Positions 35,822 to 45,506 of a DNA stretch of 64,000 bases are shown here, in pieces (within the stretch, counting starts at the first letter, position 1; the number at the start of each line of letters is the position of its first letter). The stretch is from Thermocrispum agreste DSM 44070 (lineage in GTDB: Bacteria > Actinomycetota > Actinomycetes > Mycobacteriales > Pseudonocardiaceae). Position numbers and translations under genes: made by a program. The notes beneath the pieces are model-generated. The model was not told the origin of the DNA, searched no databases, and saw only the letters and a list, made by a program, of their open reading frames with translations. Where the stretch lies: assembly GCF_000427905.1 (NCBI RefSeq), contig NZ_ATYX01000008.1:94840-158839 (forward strand), read 5' to 3'.

Positions 35822-37678
35822 ATGGGCCACTACAAGAGCAACGTCCGCGACCTCGAGTTCAACCTGTTCGAACTGCTGAGGATCCAGGAGTACCTGGGGA
35901 AGGGTCCCTACGCCGAAGCTGACTCCGACACCGCCCGCGCGGTGCTGACCGAGGTCGACAAGCTGGTCTCGTCCGACGTCATCGCCCAGGCGACGGTGGA
36001 CACCGACCGCAACCCGCCGGTGTTCCACCCGGACAGGTTCGACGTGACCATGCCCGAGTCGATGAAGAAGGCCTACCGGGCCACCCTCGAAGCGGGCTGG
36101 GACCGCATCAACCTGCCCAGTGAGCTCGGTGGCTTCGGGATCCCGCCGTCCGTGGCGTGGGCGGTCGCGGAGCTGTTCACCGGCTCCAACCCGGCCCTGT
36201 ACTTCTACCTGGCGGGCAAGACGTTCGCAGGCATCCTCTACGAGGTCGGCAACGAGCAGCAGAAGCGCTGGGCGGAGATCGCCATCGAGCGCGACTGGGG
36301 CGCCACCATGGTGCTCACCGAGCCGGACGCCGGCTCCGACGTGGGCGCCGGCCGCACCAGGGCGATCAAGCAGCCGGACGGCACCTGGCACATCGAGGGC
36401 GTCAAGCGCTTCATCACCGGCGCCGCTCAGGACGACATGACCGAGAACATCTACCACCTGGTGCTGGCCAGGCCGGAAGGCGAAGGCATCGAGCCGAAGC
36501 CGGGAACCAAGGGGCTGGGCCTGTTCTACGTGCCGATGTGGCACCACGACCCGGAGACCGGCGAGCTGACCGGCGAGCGCAACGGCGTGTTCGTCACCAA
36601 CGTCGAGCACAAGATGGGCATCAAGGGCTCGACCACGTGCGAGCTGACGTTCGGGCAGCACGGCAAGCCCGCGGTGGGCTGGCTGGTCGGCGACAAGATC
36701 GACGGCATCGCGCAGATGTTCAAGGTGATCGAGCACGCGCGGATGATGGTCGGCACCAAGGCGATCTCCACGCTGTCCACCGCCTACCTGAACGCGCTGG
36801 AGTACGCCAAGGAGCGCATCCAGGGCGCGGACATGACGCAGATGACGGACAAGACGGCGCCGCGGGTGCCGATCACCCGTCACCCGGACGTCCGCCGCGC
36901 GCTGATGACGATGAAGGCGTACGCGGAAGGCCTGCGCGCCCTGTACCTGTACACCGCGTCGTTCCAGGACAAGATCCGGCTTGGTGAACACCAGGGCGAG
37001 GACGTCTCGCTGGCCAAGCGGGTCAACGACCTGCTGCTGCCGATCGTCAAGGGCGGCGGCTCCGAGCGGGCGTGGACGCTGCTGGGCACCGAGGCGTTGC
37101 AGACGCTGGGTGGCTCCGGCTTCCTGCAGGACTACCCGATCGAGCAGTACGTACGGGACGCCAAGATCGACACCCTGTACGAGGGCACCACGGCCATTCA
37201 GTCGCTGGACTTCTTCTTCCGCAAGATCGTGCGGGACAAGGGCCAGGCGCTGACCTACCTGGCCGGCGAGATCACCAAGTTCATCGAGGCCGAGTCCGGC
37301 AACGGCCGCCTCAAGCAGGAGCGGGCCGCGCTCAAGCAGGCGCTGGAGGACGTCCAGGGCATGCTCGGTGCGATGTTCGGCTATCTGACCGAGGCGCAGC
37401 AGGACCCGAAGAACCTGTACAAGGTCGGCCAGCACACCGTCCGGCTGCTGCTGTCGGCGACCGATCTGCTGGTCGGCTGGCAGCTGCAGCGCCAGGCCGA
37501 GGTGGCCATCGCGGCCCTGGACAACGGCGCCGCGGACAAGGACAAGCCTTTCTACCAGGGCAAGATCGCGGCGGCGTCCTTCTTCGCCAGCACCGTCCTG
37601 CCCGAGCTGTCGGCCCGGCGCAAGGTGGTCGAATCGGCGGACAACACGCTGATGGAGCTGGACGAAGCGGCGTTCTGA
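35822..37678 (+). CDS. fadE5: Acyl-CoA dehydrogenase, FadE5 type
   Basis: A 618-residue long-form acyl-CoA dehydrogenase. It has an ACAD N-terminal extension ([20 protein letters not shown]), the N-domain, the middle beta-domain [20 protein letters not shown], the C-terminal helical domain with [20 protein letters not shown] and [20 protein letters not shown], then an extra C-terminal domain of about 120 residues. This layout and length (about 611) match M. tuberculosis FadE5, a broad-chain enzyme that makes 2,3-enoyl-CoA in beta-oxidation. In mycobacteria fadE5 adjoins fadA2 and fabG4. Here it is 18 kb away but shares operator-like boxes. Start ATG 35822 after GGAG. Confidence 0.95.
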   Translation: MGHYKSNVRDLEFNLFELLRIQEYLGKGPYAEADSDTARAVLTEVDKLVSSDVIAQATVDTDRNPPVFHPDRFDVTMPESMKKAYRATLEAGWDRINLPSELGGFGIPPSVAWAVAELFTGSNPALYFYLAGKTFAGILYEVGNEQQKRWAEIAIERDWGATMVLTEPDAGSDVGAGRTRAIKQPDGTWHIEGVKRFITGAAQDDMTENIYHLVLARPEGEGIEPKPGTKGLGLFYVPMWHHDPETGELTGERNGVFVTNVEHKMGIKGSTTCELTFGQHGKPAVGWLVGDKIDGIAQMFKVIEHARMMVGTKAISTLSTAYLNALEYAKERIQGADMTQMTDKTAPRVPITRHPDVRRALMTMKAYAEGLRALYLYTASFQDKIRLGEHQGEDVSLAKRVNDLLLPIVKGGGSERAWTLLGTEALQTLGGSGFLQDYPIEQYVRDAKIDTLYEGTTAIQSLDFFFRKIVRDKGQALTYLAGEITKFIEAESGNGRLKQERAALKQALEDVQGMLGAMFGYLTEAQQDPKNLYKVGQHTVRLLLSATDLLVGWQLQRQAEVAIAALDNGAADKDKPFYQGKIAAASFFASTVLPELSARRKVVESADNTLMELDEAAF

Positions 37679-37707
37679 GGACCACTCGCTCCCGCGGCGT
37701 GACAGGT

Positions 37708-37738
37708 CGGCGGCGGTCCCGGCACGGGGCCGCCGCCG
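37708..37738 (+). terminator. Hairpin terminator after fadE5
   Basis: A 13-bp stem (CGGCGGCGGTCCC / GGGGCCGCCGCCG, one G-U wobble) with a GGCAC loop, 29 bases after the stop. The rest of the 37679-38010 gap is the repeat below and the GlsB promoter region. Confidence 0.75.
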
Positions 37739-37742
37739 TCGT

Positions 37743-37879
37743 CTGTCGGGAGAGCCCACCGCTTGCCGGTCCCGGCCACCCCCGGCAAGCAACGAACTAA
37801 GCCACAGACACCAACCGACGCCTGTCAGGAAAGCCCACCGCCTACCGATCCCGGCCACCCCCGGCAAGCAACGAATTGG
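37743..37879. repeat. Direct repeat, two 58-bp copies 79 bp apart
   Basis: Copies begin at 37743 and 37822 with CTGTC and share AGCCCACCGC and CCCGGCCACCCCCGGCAAGC followed by AACGAA. About 88 percent identical, noncoding, in the fadE5-GlsB gap. Confidence 0.75.
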
Positions 37880-38010
37880 GGCACGAGCGCTAACGAGTTG
37901 GCTTCCACCGCCCGTTCAGGTCCACCTGGAGCACTCTCGAATCGCGAGCGCGGCCAAGTGGTGGGACAGTTTCGGACAAAGCTCGTTCGGACTCGAAGCG
38001 AGGAGAAGTC

Positions 38011-38346
38011 ATGGCAGACACCTACACGCTCGCTGCTAGCTTCAGCGAAGCGCTCGGCAAGGCGTTCGACGGGTGGGGCATCTTCGGCTTTCTCATCACG
38101 GGCATCATCCTCGGCTTGCTCGCCAAGCTGGTCATTCCCGGCGACCAGGGCATCCCGCTCTGGCTGACCATCATCTGCGGCATCCTGGGCGGCGGCCTCG
38201 GCAACGTGGTCTACGCCCTGTTCGGCGGCTCGGACACCGCGGGTTTCGACTGGCTGCGGCACGGCCTGCAGCTGGCCGGGGCGGTGGTCGTGGTGCTCAT
38301 CGCCGCTGCTGTGTACCCGAAGTCACGCGGGCGCACCGCTGCCTGA
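38011..38346 (+). CDS. GlsB/YeaQ/YmgE-family small membrane protein
   Basis: A 111-residue protein with three hydrophobic helices and the family pattern GFLITGIILGLLAKLVIPGD then LTIICGILGGGLGNVVYALF. E. coli members are stress-inducible inner-membrane proteins of unknown mechanism. ATG 38011 is preceded by GAGGAGA. The N-terminal 20 residues are an unusual soluble extension. Confidence 0.88.
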   Translation: MADTYTLAASFSEALGKAFDGWGIFGFLITGIILGLLAKLVIPGDQGIPLWLTIICGILGGGLGNVVYALFGGSDTAGFDWLRHGLQLAGAVVVVLIAAAVYPKSRGRTAA

Positions 38347-38703
38347 CACCCGCCGACGCACGGGGAGTACGCGTCGACCGGACGGTCCGCCCTCAGGCCG
38401 TCTGCTGGAGCCACCTGGCCCCGGCAGGCGGCCTGACGGCTTTTCGCCTACCGACGAGCACCGGTCACTCACCGGCAGGAGCTTGGCCCCACACAGCGGC
38501 AAGCGGCCGACCGCACGCCGACAGGACCCCGACCGCATGCCGGCGACGCAACGACCGTCCGCTCCGATTCGCGGCCGCGGAAGCGGGTCCTTCCCGGCTA
38601 CCGGTACCCGCACCGGGCCGCTCGGCGGCTTCTCCGTCCACCACCGCCCGGGCCCACGCCGACCGGATTGCCCGCTTCCGTGCGGACGGGCTCAGGTCAA
38701 CCG
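38347..38703. other. 357-bp convergent gap without a gene
   Basis: Between the GlsB-type gene and the vanW-like gene. Open frames in it are Arg/Ala/Pro-rich and unconvincing. Contains the dispersed repeat below. Confidence 0.55.
38485..38544. repeat. Dispersed intergenic repeat, copy B
   Basis: 60 bp matching 14651-14705 (shared GGCAAGCGGCC and GCACGCCGACAGGACC), with 4 extra bases. Both copies sit between convergent genes, which points to a small repeat family at 3' ends. Confidence 0.65.
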
Positions 38704-41085
38704 TCAATCGTCGTCATCGTCCCGCTTGCCGCACACGATGGTCGGCTTCGGGTTGTAGGTGACCGTCCTGGTCTCCCTGCGCACTTCCCGCCCGGTGTTG
38801 ATGTCGTACAGGATGCGGGTGTCAGTCGCGGTGAAGCCGGGGATGCCGGGGGACGGCTCACAGCTGCTGCCGTTCACCCGCTGCGTGCCCGGCTGCTTGA
38901 CGTTCGTCTTCGGGCCGGTCACCGACTCCACCCGGTACCGCTTGGTGCCCCACAGCTTCACCGTGATGCTCTGCGGCGTCCAGTGCGTCTGGATGGCCAC
39001 GCCGGTGTCCGAGTCGTTGGTGATCTTCAGGTCGATGCCGCCACCACCGGGCGCCTGGAACACCGTCGCCTCCCGGGCGATCGGGTAACGGCTGATGTAG
39101 TAGCTGTGCTCCTTGTGCCCGGCGTCCTTCAGGCCGGCGAAGTACGCCGCGTTGTACAGCGTGGTGGCGAACTGGGAAATACCGCCACCGACCGCGCGAC
39201 CCGGCACGCCGTTCTGGATGATGCCCGCCTCGACGTAGCCCTTGTCCGCGGTGCGCGGGCCGGTGTATTCGTTCAGGCTGAACGTCTCGCCCGGCTTGAT
39301 GATCGCGCCGTCGACCTCGGCGGCCACGGTCCGGATGTTGATGCCCGAGTCCGGCGCGAACCCACCCGTGGTGAACTCGCCGATGACCTCCTTGATGCCC
39401 AGCTTCTTCGCCTCGGACGTGGTCAGATCGGGCTTCTTGGTGGCGTAGCTGACCTTGAGCACCCGGCCCTCGGTCTTGGTGATCACGTCCAGGTACGGCC
39501 GGAACGTCTTCTTCCAGTCCACCTTCCGGCCGTTCTTGGCCGGCTTGACGGTCGGCTTGCCGCCGGTGAAGACGATCTCCGCGTCCTGGCCTTCCTGCTC
39601 GGTCGGCTTCAGCGCGGGCTCCAGCGCCTTCTTCAGCACCTCGCGGTCCACCAGCGCCTTGAGCGAACCGTCCTCCTGCGGCTTGAACTCGAACGCCTCG
39701 CCGATCTGTTTCGGGGTGAGCGACGTGCTCACGCCGTCGCCCTGCACCTCGATGGGGGCGGCCACGGCGGGTTTGGCCAGCTTCTCCAGCGTCGCCCGCA
39801 CCCCGTCGGGGGTGGCCTTCACCGGCTGCACGTCGACGTCGAGCCGGACACCGCCCAGCTGCAGCCAGGTGTCCTCGATGGTCTCCACCGCCTGGTCCAC
39901 CGAGCGCAGCTGCTGGCCCTGCCGCGGTGGCACCGCCACCGGCTGCACGGCGCCGTCGGTGCCCTCGATCTCCTTGAAGGTGATGTTCCCTTCCCGCTTG
40001 CGGTGGTTGATCTTGGTCTTGGCCAGCCGCTCCACCGCCTTGCGCAGCGTCGGCCGGTCCGACTTGCCGACGATGCCGACCTCGCGGGTCTCCCAGAACG
40101 ACGTGAGCCTGGTGATGGGGTTCCACGGCTGCTTGCCCGCCTGCTCCAGGGTGGCCTGCCAGTCCACACCGAGCCCCGACTCCGCCGGGTCGAGCGTGGT
40201 CTCCACGTCGCCGGCCTTGACCGTCACCGGCTTGTCGAAGCGCGGCTGCAGCTCCTGCCGCAGTTTCTCCTCGGCCGCCGTCCGGCTCAGGCCGCCGACG
40301 TCGACACCGGCGACCGTGACGCCACGCGGCACGTCGCCCCAGCTCACCACCATGTCGACGACGTAGGCGACCATCAGCACGCCGAGGGTGGCACCGGTGA
40401 CCAGCATGGCCCGACCCAGCCCGCTGCGCAGCTTCCGGCGCGGCTCCTCTGGCTCGTCGTCCGCGCGGTAGATGCCGTGCGCCACCGGCTCACGCTGGAC
40501 GGTGGGCTCGTCGAACAGACCGAGGTCGTCCGGGGCCTCGCCGTCCGGGGCCCGGTCCGGATCGAATCGGGGGAACGCCTCCGTCGCGCCCGCGGCCATT
40601 TCCGGCATGCGCGACTTGGGCAACGCTTCGGTCGCGCCGTCGTACCCCCGGTCGTTCGGCAGGTCCCCCCATGTCTCCGTCGCACCGTCGGGTGCCTGGC
40701 TGGAGACCGCGTGGTAGATCTGCGTGGCTTCGTCCGACCACTCGGTGCCGCGGCCCGCTGATTCGCTCGGCCACCCCGCACCGCGCCCGCCGGACGCAGC
40801 GCCGGCTCGATCCGGGCCGTAGGGGGCCGCGGGCCCTTGCTCGGGGTAGGCGGACGGCATCGGGCGATGGAACCGCGTCGGCTGGCCGGCGTCGTGCCCC
40901 GGCGGCAGGTGGCCTCGCCCGCCGGTGTCGTCGATGCGCCCGGACAGTGCACCGGACGAGGTGTCCAGCTCGCCGGCCAGGGCGTCGTCGAGGCTGCCCG
41001 AGACGCTCTCCCGCTCCTCGCCGCCAGACGGAGGACGACCGGTGTCAGAATCCCATGTCGGCCAGTTCTGCTGGTCGTCGGCCAC
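38704..41085 (-). CDS. VanW-family membrane protein with PG-binding repeats
   Basis: A 793-residue protein. A disordered cytoplasmic tail (1-222) has four similar Thr sites: EATQIY (T121), GATETW (T136), GATEAL (T152) and GATEAF (T168). A membrane helix (about 226-248) leads to two or more exported PG_binding_4-type domains (about 255-520), then the VanW domain (about 575-715; TTGGFAPDSGINIRTVAAEV, NEYTGPRTADKGYVEAGIIQ, GGGISQFATTLYNAAYFAGL). A C-terminal YNPKPTIVCGKR ends in five Asp. VanW-type proteins occur in vancomycin-resistance operons and in cell-wall modification, but the mechanism is unclear. Probably acts on peptidoglycan outside the membrane. Confidence 0.92.
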   Translation of the reverse strand: MADDQQNWPTWDSDTGRPPSGGEERESVSGSLDDALAGELDTSSGALSGRIDDTGGRGHLPPGHDAGQPTRFHRPMPSAYPEQGPAAPYGPDRAGAASGGRGAGWPSESAGRGTEWSDEATQIYHAVSSQAPDGATETWGDLPNDRGYDGATEALPKSRMPEMAAGATEAFPRFDPDRAPDGEAPDDLGLFDEPTVQREPVAHGIYRADDEPEEPRRKLRSGLGRAMLVTGATLGVLMVAYVVDMVVSWGDVPRGVTVAGVDVGGLSRTAAEEKLRQELQPRFDKPVTVKAGDVETTLDPAESGLGVDWQATLEQAGKQPWNPITRLTSFWETREVGIVGKSDRPTLRKAVERLAKTKINHRKREGNITFKEIEGTDGAVQPVAVPPRQGQQLRSVDQAVETIEDTWLQLGGVRLDVDVQPVKATPDGVRATLEKLAKPAVAAPIEVQGDGVSTSLTPKQIGEAFEFKPQEDGSLKALVDREVLKKALEPALKPTEQEGQDAEIVFTGGKPTVKPAKNGRKVDWKKTFRPYLDVITKTEGRVLKVSYATKKPDLTTSEAKKLGIKEVIGEFTTGGFAPDSGINIRTVAAEVDGAIIKPGETFSLNEYTGPRTADKGYVEAGIIQNGVPGRAVGGGISQFATTLYNAAYFAGLKDAGHKEHSYYISRYPIAREATVFQAPGGGGIDLKITNDSDTGVAIQTHWTPQSITVKLWGTKRYRVESVTGPKTNVKQPGTQRVNGSSCEPSPGIPGFTATDTRILYDINTGREVRRETRTVTYNPKPTIVCGKRDDDDD

Positions 41086-41103
41086 GTTTTCCTCCGTATG
41101 CCG

Positions 41104-41433
41104 CTACAGGTACAGCCCGGTCCCGTGCTCGGTGCGCTCGCTGGCGATGGCGTGCACGTCCCGCTCGCGCATGACCAGATAGGTCTGTCCCTGGATCTCC
41201 ACCTCGAGCTGGTCGGCCGGATTGAACAGCACCCGATCGCCGACCTTCACACTGCGGACATTGTTGCCCACGCCGAGCACATCCCCCCAGGCGAGGCGGT
41301 GTGCGACCTGCGCCGTCGCGGGGATGACAATGCCGCCGCTGGAACGTCGCTCCCCTTCCTCGCCCGGTTGCTTCACCAGCACCCGGTCGTGCAGGAGCTG
41401 AATCTCCAGTTTGTGATCGTCGTCAGGTGACAA
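41104..41433 (-). CDS. GroES-like (Cpn10) co-chaperone domain protein
   Basis: About 109 residues with a Cpn10 core: LLHDRVLVKQPGEEGERRSS, GGIVIPATA, WGDVLGVGNNVRSVKVGDRV and LVMRERDVHAI at the end. No groEL follows, so this is an accessory GroES-like paralogue found in many actinobacteria. A TTG at 41433 with GGAG five bases upstream is the likeliest start; a GTG at 41439 is possible but overlaps that GGAG. Lies between the VanW-type and beta-helix genes on the same strand. Confidence 0.8.
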   Translation of the reverse strand: MSPDDDHKLEIQLLHDRVLVKQPGEEGERRSSGGIVIPATAQVAHRLAWGDVLGVGNNVRSVKVGDRVLFNPADQLEVEIQGQTYLVMRERDVHAIASERTEHGTGLYL

Positions 41434-41483
41434 GGGCACTCCAGCATGGTACTTGTGTCTCGCCGGGCCTTCTGCTAGCGGGC

Positions 41484-43808
41484 TCAGCTTCGGTGCAGGG
41501 TGCGCGTGATGCCCGCGGCCACCGTGGTGGCCAGGATCCACCCCGCGGCGATGAACCCGGTGGCCACCCACTTGTCCACCCCGCTCATGTGCCAACGACC
41601 CTTGTTGCCCAGATCGACGATGGGCAGCAGCAGGTCGGCGGTGTAGAGCACCGGATTCCACTCCAGCCCGGTGTCGTCGGCGTTGACCAGGCACCGCGGC
41701 CCGCTGACGGTGAACCGCGGATCGTGCACGCAGGAGTCCGGCGTCAGCCAGAACCACAGGCTGCCGAGCACCAGCAGCAACACCAGCCAGCCGAGCGCGC
41801 GCATCGGTTTGTAGCCGTAGCCGACCAGCACGCGCTGCACCGTGCTCCACAGCGTGATGCCCGCGGCCACCGGGCGGGCACGGCCGCTGGCCAGCGCCTC
41901 GTAGCGGTACCGCTGCTTGAGCATCAGCACCGTCACCGCGTGCTCCTCGTTGCCTGCTGCCCGCAGGACGGCGGCGAGCTGGTCGTACGGCCCCGGCCGG
42001 TAGCCGTTCATCGCGTTGCGCAGCCACCACACGCGCCGCAGCACCTGCACGTTGTCGTCCAAGTCGATGGGCTCGGCCAGCGCGTCGTAACGGAAGTCGT
42101 CCACTTCCACCTTGCCGGTGGCCTGCCAGAGCGCTTCGTTGTCCTCGAGCGAGCCGCAGTGCGCGCCGCGCAGGATCACCCTGCCCTGCGGCGGCTTGCC
42201 CGGGGTGAGCTGGAACTCGTCGGCCGTCGCCCCTCCGGCGTCCAGTGCCACGACCGTGCGCAGCGACCCGAGCAGCGCGCCGTCCAGGGTGAGGATGCGG
42301 CCCACCCGTACAGCGTCGAGGTTCACGCCGCCGTCGGCGCGCATGACCTCGTCGGCGAACCTCGCCATGACCAGGTCACGGCCGACGGTGGCAGCGCGCA
42401 TGCCGACCGAGAAGTTGCGATGACCGTGCACCGCGGGGTCGGTGAACGCCGTTCCGGAGAAGCGAACCGACCCGCCGACCTGGGCGCCCTGCAACTGCAC
42501 CGTGCCACGCACCCTGGCGTTGACGATCTCCACGTTGCCCGCCACCACGGCACGGCGGGCCAGGAACACCATCCGCCTGGGGTGCCGCAGCTCGGCGTTC
42601 CTGGCCAGCACGTTGCCCCCGACCTTGATGTCCGCCAGCCGCAGCTGGCCGCGGGCTTGCAACCTCGCGGCCTGCAGGTCGCCGCTGATCTCACTGCCGT
42701 CGAGGTGAATCGCCCGGTCGTAGTGCGGTTCCTGCTCCCGCCGCTCGGCGACCACGGTGGCGTCGCTGAGCCGGAACGACCCGCCCACCAGCGCGTTCAC
42801 CATCCGGACGGTGCCGTAGGCGGCCAGCCGGTCGGCGACCAGGTTGCCCTCGACCCGTAACCGGTCACCGACCAGTGACGGCCACGGGTCGATGGACGGA
42901 TCACCCGCATACGCGCCGTCCCGCCACTGTTCGATTCCGATGCCGGAGAAGTCGCCGGGCGTCTGACCGGTGATCCGGGCGCCGGACAGCCAGAAGTCGC
43001 CGTCGATGGTGGCACCGGGAACGAACAGCATGCCCTCCGCGGTGAACTCGCGCGGCTGCTCGTTGCGGGCCGCCTTGCCGGGGTCGCGCTCGCACAGCAA
43101 ACTGCCGCGCACGTGGACGCCGGTGGCGTTCAGCGCGATGCCCCTTGGGTTGCGCAGCTGCGAGCCGGAGAAGATCACGTCGCCGCCGCTGGTCATGCCG
43201 GACAGCCGCACCTCGCCGCTGGTCACCATCCGGTAGGCGGTGACCGCACCGGCCACCCGCAGGCGATCGGCCTGGATCGCCTTGCCGTGCGAGTGCCGGA
43301 CGGTGCTTCCGGTGAGCACCACCGAGCCTTCCACCACGGCGTCGGTGAGCACCACGGCCGCATCGGGCACCCCGGGCTCGGCCGTCTTCGGGTTCATCGT
43401 GAGGCTGGTGCCCGGCTCGGTGGCGTGTTCGGCGGGAGTCATCCGCACTACGCAGCGGTGCAACCGTAGATCGTTGCGGCAGCGCAGGTTACGGCCGCGC
43501 AATCCGGGCAGCACGCAGTCGGAGAAGGACAGCCCGAGCAGCTGGGACTCGCGCACGTCCGGACGGTGCTCGAACAGGCAGCGCTCGAAGTGCAGCAGCA
43601 TGTCCAGCACGGCACCGCGCAGGTTCAGCACCCCGGTGATGTACTTGCCGACCACGCGATAGGTCGGCGTGCCCGCGGACGAGCCGCGCCTGCGCCACCA
43701 GCTGTCCGGTTCGATCAGCTCCCGCACGATGTCGGCAGCCTTCAGCTCGTAGCGCAGGTCGGGGCCCTCGCGCGGGTCGTACGGCGCGTCGTCCTTCGAT
43801 CCCGGCAT
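41484..43808 (-). CDS. Beta-helical repeat protein with C-terminal membrane anchor
   Basis: A 774-residue protein. An N-terminal helical cap (1-50) is followed by about 500 residues of right-handed beta-helix of 20-25-residue turns, e.g. GVLNLRGAVLDMLLHF, GSVVLTGSTVR, DVIFSGSQLRNPRG, GSFRLSDATVV, GNVEIVNARVRGTVQLQGAQ. Then come a helical region (LRRVWWLRNAMNGYRPGPYD) and three or four membrane segments near 655-770. Streptomyces homologues are labelled membrane-associated oxidoreductase, but no cofactor motif is seen. It resembles bactofilin/pentapeptide scaffolds tied to a membrane domain. Function unknown; possibly surface display or a scaffold. Confidence 0.8.
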   Translation of the reverse strand: MPGSKDDAPYDPREGPDLRYELKAADIVRELIEPDSWWRRRGSSAGTPTYRVVGKYITGVLNLRGAVLDMLLHFERCLFEHRPDVRESQLLGLSFSDCVLPGLRGRNLRCRNDLRLHRCVVRMTPAEHATEPGTSLTMNPKTAEPGVPDAAVVLTDAVVEGSVVLTGSTVRHSHGKAIQADRLRVAGAVTAYRMVTSGEVRLSGMTSGGDVIFSGSQLRNPRGIALNATGVHVRGSLLCERDPGKAARNEQPREFTAEGMLFVPGATIDGDFWLSGARITGQTPGDFSGIGIEQWRDGAYAGDPSIDPWPSLVGDRLRVEGNLVADRLAAYGTVRMVNALVGGSFRLSDATVVAERREQEPHYDRAIHLDGSEISGDLQAARLQARGQLRLADIKVGGNVLARNAELRHPRRMVFLARRAVVAGNVEIVNARVRGTVQLQGAQVGGSVRFSGTAFTDPAVHGHRNFSVGMRAATVGRDLVMARFADEVMRADGGVNLDAVRVGRILTLDGALLGSLRTVVALDAGGATADEFQLTPGKPPQGRVILRGAHCGSLEDNEALWQATGKVEVDDFRYDALAEPIDLDDNVQVLRRVWWLRNAMNGYRPGPYDQLAAVLRAAGNEEHAVTVLMLKQRYRYEALASGRARPVAAGITLWSTVQRVLVGYGYKPMRALGWLVLLLVLGSLWFWLTPDSCVHDPRFTVSGPRCLVNADDTGLEWNPVLYTADLLLPIVDLGNKGRWHMSGVDKWVATGFIAAGWILATTVAAGITRTLHRS

Positions 43809-43837
43809 CGACTGCGTGCTGCTGCTCCGGCCGTCGC

Positions 43838-44614
43838 CTACTCGTTGGCGTGCACCGGGTTGAGCACCCGGCGCAGGAACTCCCGTGTCCTGGCCTGCTG
43901 CGGATCCCCGATGACGCGGCTGGGCGGCCCCTGCTCGACGACCACCCCGCCGTCCATGAACAGCACCTCGTCGGCCACCTCGCGGGCGAACTGCATCTCG
44001 TGCGTGACGACCAGCATCGTCATGCCCTCGTCGGCCAGCGAGCGCATCACACCGAGCACGTCACCGACCAGCTCGGGGTCCAGCGCCGACGTCGGCTCGT
44101 CGAACAGCATCACCTTGGGGTTCATGCTCAGCGCCCGGGCGATCGCCACCCGCTGCTGCTGGCCGCCGGACAGCTGCGACGGCATGGCGTACACCTTGTC
44201 GGCCAGGCCGACGCGCTCGAGGTTCTCCCGCCCGATGCGCTCGGCTTCCGCCTTGCCGCGCTTGAGCACCTTGCGCTGCGCCAGCGTCAGGTTGTCCAGC
44301 ACGTTGAGGTGGGAGAACAAGTTGAACGACTGGAACACCATGCCGATCGACGCCCTGGCGGTGTCCAGGTCGCAGTCGGGGTCGTTCAGCTCCACCCCGT
44401 TGACCTTCACCGACCCGGAGTCCGGTTGTTCCAGCAGGTTCACGCAGCGCAGCAAGGTGGACTTGCCGGAACCGGAGGGCCCGATGATGCACACCACCTG
44501 CCCGTGCCGGACGTCCAGGTCGATGCCCTTGAGCACTTCGAGCCTGCCGAACGACTTCCGCAGCCCACGCAGCTCGACGGCCAGGCCGCTGTCGGTCCCG
44601 TTCCCCTGCGTCAT
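43838..44614 (-). CDS. Polar amino acid ABC transporter ATPase (GlnQ type)
   Basis: A 258-residue ABC ATPase: Walker [15 protein letters not shown]-loop [17 protein letters not shown], signature [15 protein letters not shown], Walker [16 protein letters not shown]-loop VVTHEMQFA. The [12 protein letters not shown] sequence is diagnostic of glutamine/glutamate-type systems. The ATG overlaps the permease stop as ATGA. Powers the permease for uptake. Confidence 0.94.
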   Translation of the reverse strand: MTQGNGTDSGLAVELRGLRKSFGRLEVLKGIDLDVRHGQVVCIIGPSGSGKSTLLRCVNLLEQPDSGSVKVNGVELNDPDCDLDTARASIGMVFQSFNLFSHLNVLDNLTLAQRKVLKRGKAEAERIGRENLERVGLADKVYAMPSQLSGGQQQRVAIARALSMNPKVMLFDEPTSALDPELVGDVLGVMRSLADEGMTMLVVTHEMQFAREVADEVLFMDGGVVVEQGPPSRVIGDPQQARTREFLRRVLNPVHANE

Positions 44615-45420
44615 GCCTCCACCTCCAGGCCCCGGTCACGCTGCCGCCCAGTACGCCGCTCCAGGTAGCGGGACAGGTAGCTCAACGGGACCGTGATCAA
44701 CAAGTAGCACAGCCCGGTGATCAGGATCGGCGTCAGCGACTTGGTCTCGTTCAGCGCGTCCCGGCCGAACTTGGCCAGCTCCAGCTGGTCGATGCTCAAC
44801 CCGAGCAGGTAGATCAGGGACGAGTCCTTGGTCAGCAGGATGAGCTCGTTGGTCAGCGGGGGCAGGATGATGCGGAACGCCTGCGGCACCACGATGGTCG
44901 CGGTGGTGCGCAGCGGGGTCATGCCCAGCGACCTGGCCGCCTCGATCTGCCCGGCAGGCACCGCCTGGATCCCGGCACGGATGGTCTCGGCCATGTAGGC
45001 GGCGCCAACCAGGCCGAGCGAGAGCGCGGCGGTGGAGTAGTTGTCGAACTTGATCCCGAAGGCGGGCGGCACACCGTAGCCGATGGCGATGAACACCAGC
45101 AGCAGCGGCACGCCGCGGAAGAACTCGACGTAGATGGTGGACAGCCACCGGTAGGGACCGATCGAGGACAGCTTCATCAGCGCCAGCGGCAGCGCCATGA
45201 CCAGTCCCAGCGCGAAGCCCAGCGCGGTGTACACCAGTGTGTTGACCAGGGCGACGGTGAACAGGTCCGGGAACAGCACGCTGGCCGCTTCCCAGTCGAA
45301 GAAGGCCTTCCCGATCTTGCCCCAGTCGGCCAGGAGCGCCAGTACCACCACGACGATCACCAGGATCGCGTACTGGATGCCCCTGGCGAGCTGCCCGCGC
45401 TTGCGGCGCGACATCGCCAT
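44611..45420 (-). CDS. Polar amino acid ABC transporter permease (HisM/GlnP type)
   Basis: A 269-residue permease with about five membrane helices and the EAA loop [24 protein letters not shown]-type family features: [20 protein letters not shown] and [14 protein letters not shown] (here AETIRAG). The ATG at 45420 has GAGGAG at good spacing; an in-frame ATG nine codons upstream is less likely. Single permease, presumably a homodimer. Confidence 0.92.
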   Translation of the reverse strand: MAMSRRKRGQLARGIQYAILVIVVVVLALLADWGKIGKAFFDWEAASVLFPDLFTVALVNTLVYTALGFALGLVMALPLALMKLSSIGPYRWLSTIYVEFFRGVPLLLVFIAIGYGVPPAFGIKFDNYSTAALSLGLVGAAYMAETIRAGIQAVPAGQIEAARSLGMTPLRTTATIVVPQAFRIILPPLTNELILLTKDSSLIYLLGLSIDQLELAKFGRDALNETKSLTPILITGLCYLLITVPLSYLSRYLERRTGRQRDRGLEVEA

Positions 45421-45506
45421 GTTTTTCCGCTCCTCTTGCCCTGACACGGCGGCAGGCGCACCGGCCGCGGTGGCGGCCCATGCGCCTGCTGACTACCGCT
45501 GGACGG

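Noticed and set aside
35756-37867. A 703-codon open frame on the minus strand
   Set aside because: Antisense to fadE5, whose motifs and length are decisive; composition reflects GC-rich third positions.
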